NCBI GenBank assembly: GCA_029224185.1
Contig: JANZKI010000034.1
Location: forward strand, 186,001 to 250,000
Direction: 5' to 3'
Origin: Karalla daura
Lineage: Eukaryota; Chordata; Actinopteri; Chaetodontiformes; Leiognathidae
DNA: 64,000 nt
Positions within the stretch are counted from its first letter, which is position 1, and every line of letters begins with the position of its first letter. The translations under genes were made by a program, and so were the position numbers. Below are positions 61,788 to 64,000 of this stretch, piece by piece. The notes below the pieces were generated by a model that made no database searches, was not told the DNA's origin, and saw only the letters and a program-made list of their open reading frames with translations.

Positions 61788-62558
61788 TCACAAGGCGCAC
61801 GGGTTTATGGCCTGCCCCGCATGAGAGAGCAAAAATGTTCCTACAAAACTGGAAAAAAGAATTTGTCTGCTGCTTAGGGTGAGGCTGGGAGCAGCGTGAA
61901 AAGAGCGAAACGAGAGCTGATTTTTAAGCGATCCCGCATGTCGGCCCTGTGCAAAGAAGAGATTGGACATGCCCAATGCTGACGGGGCCCTTTCAAACTC
62001 TGGGAGTCTCCCAGGGCCTGTGCCATCTGCTGGGGTGCATTGAAGCTGGACGCCTCATCACTTTGTATTACCATGTCAGCAGAGGAGACAATGGAGCAGG
62101 TACCTGAGCACATGGTCGTCGAGAAGAGGTTCTGCTGAAAAACCATACAATCTATCAGCGTGCAACTCGCTACACAAACACACCACAAGATTCTTCAATT
62201 TTTGAAATGAAAATGAAGTTTCAAAGCCAAAGTATGGCAACGTTACGAATGTTTGTTTGTGGAGTTCTGTTTTTCCCATTCATTCTTATGGGAAAGAGCC
62301 TGATTGGCCAAGTGATAAACATTTGGGTCTATGGAGACTGCGCTTTCACCTATCTGGAATATGAGCTCACTGTCACGCCGTAGGGGACAGTCTCCAGAAC
62401 GCCCTGACACGACTTGATGTGTGTAGTATGAGAACTGTGGCCACAGTCGCGAGGAGCAGTGTAATGTTTAACATTGATGGCAGTGGTGGGACAATGAATG
62501 GGGGCTTATGGAAAGAAAAGGCTGCACTGGGCCTACGATGAGGCTCGTCGTTTAAATT
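61788..62558 (+). repeat. Distal copy of 22468-23238
   Basis: It carries the rare AGCCTGATTGG and ATTTGGGTCTATGG (about 62325), found together otherwise only at about 22981-23015. The offset is 39320. The match ends just inside the next monomer at about 62602, where CACCAATG replaces AAAAATG. Confidence 0.9.
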
Positions 62559-64000
62559 TCACAAGGCGCACGGGTTTATGGCCTGCCCCGCATGAGAGAG
62601 CACCAATGTTCCTACAAAACTGGAAAAAAGAATTTGTCTGCTGCTCAGGGTGTGGCTGGGAGCAGCGTGAAAAGAGCGAAACGAGAGCTGATTTTTAAGC
62701 GATCCCGCATGTCGGCCCTGTGCAAAGAAGAGATTGGACATGCCCAATGCTGACGGGGCCCTTTCAAACTCTGGGAGTCTCCCAGGGCCTGTGCCATCTG
62801 CTGGGGTGCATTGAAGCTGGACGCCTCATCACTTTGTATTACCATGTCAGCAGAGGAGACAATGGAGCAGGTACCTGAGCACATGGTCGTCGAGAAGAGG
62901 TTCTGCTGAAAAACCATACAATCTATCAGCGTGCAACTCGCTACACAAACACACCACAAGATTCTTCAATTTTTGAAATGAAAATGAAGTTTCAAAGCCA
63001 AAGTATGGCAACGTTACGAATGTTTGTTTGTGGAGTTCTGTTTTTCCCATTCATTCTTATGGGAAAGAGCCAAATTGGCCAAGTGATAAACATTTGGCTC
63101 TATGGAGACTGCGCTTTCACCAATCTGGAGCATGAGCTCACTGTCAAGCCGTAGGGGACAGTCTCCAGAATGCCCTGACACGATTTGGTGTGTGTAGTAT
63201 GAGAACTGTGGCCACAGTCGCGAGGAGTAGTGTAACGTTTAACATTGATGGCAGTGGTGGGACAATGAATGGGGGCTTATGGAGATAAAAGGCTGCACTG
63301 GGCCTACGATGAGGCTCGTCGTTTAAATTTCACAAGGCGCACGGGTTTATGGCCTGCCCCGCATGAGAGAGCACCAATGTTCCTACAAAACTGGAAAAAA
63401 GAATTTGTCTGCTGCTCAGGGTGTGGCTGGGAGCAGCGTGAAAAGAGCGAAACGAGAGCTGATTTTTAAGCGATCCCGCATGTCGGCCCTGTGCAAAGAA
63501 GAGATTGGACATGCCCAATGCTGACGGGGCCCTTTCAAACTCTGGGAGTCTCCCAGGGCCTGTGCCATCTGCTGGGGTGCATTGAAGCTGGACGCCTCAT
63601 CACTTTGTATTACCATGTCAGCAGAGGAGACAATGGAGCAGGTACCTGAGCACATGGTCGTCGAGAAGAGGTTCTGCTGAAAAACCATACAATCTATCAG
63701 CGTGCAACTCGCTACACAAACACACCACAAGATTCTTCAATTTTCGAAATGAAAATGAAGTTTCAAAGCCAAAGTATGGCAACGTTACGAATGTTTGTTT
63801 GTGGAGTTCTGTTTTTCCCATTCATTCTTATGGGAAAGAGCCTAATTGGCCAAGTGATAAACATTTGGCTCTATGGAGACAACGTTTTCACCAATCTGGA
63901 ATACGAGCTAACTGTCACGCCGTAGGGGAGAGTCTCCAGAATGCCCTGACACGATTTGGTGTGTGTACTATGAGAACTGTGGCCACAGTCGCGAGGAGAA
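62559..64000 (+). repeat. Final class I monomer and partial f' monomer at right edge
   Basis: 62559 has an f/Sg head and an e-like tail (TGCGCTTTCACCAATC then GGAGCATGAGC). 63330 is an f' monomer (TTTTCGAAATG, AACGTTTTCACC, GGGGAGAGTCTCC) cut by the window end after 671 bp. From about 62650 the sequence follows about 33354-34704 at an offset of 29296, so by position the next monomer outside the window should be c- or e-type. Confidence 0.85.

Larger units (their letters stand above)
1..64000 (+). repeat. 771-bp complex satellite array, head to tail, about 83 monomers
   Basis: The motif TCACAAGG followed by (C/T)GCACGG recurs every 769-773 bp from 101 to 63330, giving 82 complete monomers and a partial at each end, all on the same strand. 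Length variation comes from 1-bp indels: CCAT for CCT before ACGATGAG, an extra A in the A-run near monomer position 60, GCGACC for GCTACAC, and GTGACACAA for GTGGCCACAG. No non-satellite sequence interrupts the array. Each monomer usually carries one KpnI site (GGTACC; 412-417 in the first monomer) and one DraI site (TTTAAA; 93-98), so digestion should give a 0.77-kb ladder. I do not recognise the family or species. No tRNA, rRNA, SINE, LTR or histone-gene similarity is apparent, so the array is a satellite and not a tandem gene cluster. Confidence 0.97.

Noticed and set aside
1..64000. CRISPR array or bacterial tandem repeat
   Set aside because: The repeating unit is the whole 771-bp monomer with no unique spacers, no cas genes, and multimeric HOR organisation typical of eukaryotic satellites.
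1..64000. Tandem rRNA, 5S or histone gene cluster, or tandem LTR array
   Set aside because: I see no conserved rRNA core, tRNA-like A/B boxes, coding frames, primer-binding sites or polypurine tracts, and the spacing is uniform without spacers.

Overview
The whole window is one uninterrupted head-to-tail tandem array of a complex satellite with a monomer of about 771 bp. Taking the phase in which each monomer starts at the motif TCACAAGG, I count 82 complete monomers from 101 to 63329, plus a partial at each end. The mean spacing is 771.1 bp and individual lengths run from 769 to 773 bp. All copies lie in the same orientation. I see no unique sequence, transposon insertion, gene, RNA gene, telomere motif or inversion. 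This is eukaryotic heterochromatin-type DNA (centromeric, pericentromeric, sex-chromosome or subterminal). The species cannot be named from the sequence. Many differences between monomers are C/T or G/A changes at CpG, which suggests a CpG-methylating genome such as a vertebrate or plant. This is inference.

Layout. Positions 101-15529 hold a higher-order repeat (HOR) of seven monomer types, a-b-c-d-e-f-g, with a period of exactly 5400 bp. Two copies are complete and the third has six monomers. Positions 15530-24010 are a fusion monomer followed by mostly class I monomers (types a, e, f and g and their relatives). Positions 24011-40199 are a patchwork: c-d pairs, a partial c-d-e-f HOR, a duplicated 1543-bp dimer, and chimeric monomers. 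Positions 40200-50221 are purely class I, including a near-identical run of about three monomers at about 42250-44560. From 50222 the HOR returns.

The most informative structure is long range. Positions 50893-55984 copy 1-5092 (offset 50892), and 55985-60797 copy 15893-20705 (offset 40092). The two offsets differ by exactly 10800 bp, which is two HOR units. The distal block is therefore the same region with two whole HOR units missing. The switch lies in a roughly 33-bp identical tract inside one chimeric monomer (55952-55985), as expected from in-register unequal exchange. A further step near 60762-61530 leaves the distal copy one monomer shorter.

Short dyad symmetries recur in each monomer: CTGGGAG-T-CTCCCAG, ACTGTGGCCACAGT and AATGTT-T-AACATT. 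One recombination junction (37335-37343) falls in the core of the first. ORFs of 60-139 codons recur on both strands, but they are by-products of repetition. Their variable sites are mostly amino-acid-changing, and 1-bp indels shift them, so I annotate no protein-coding gene. All identity statements are by eye and need an alignment to give exact figures.
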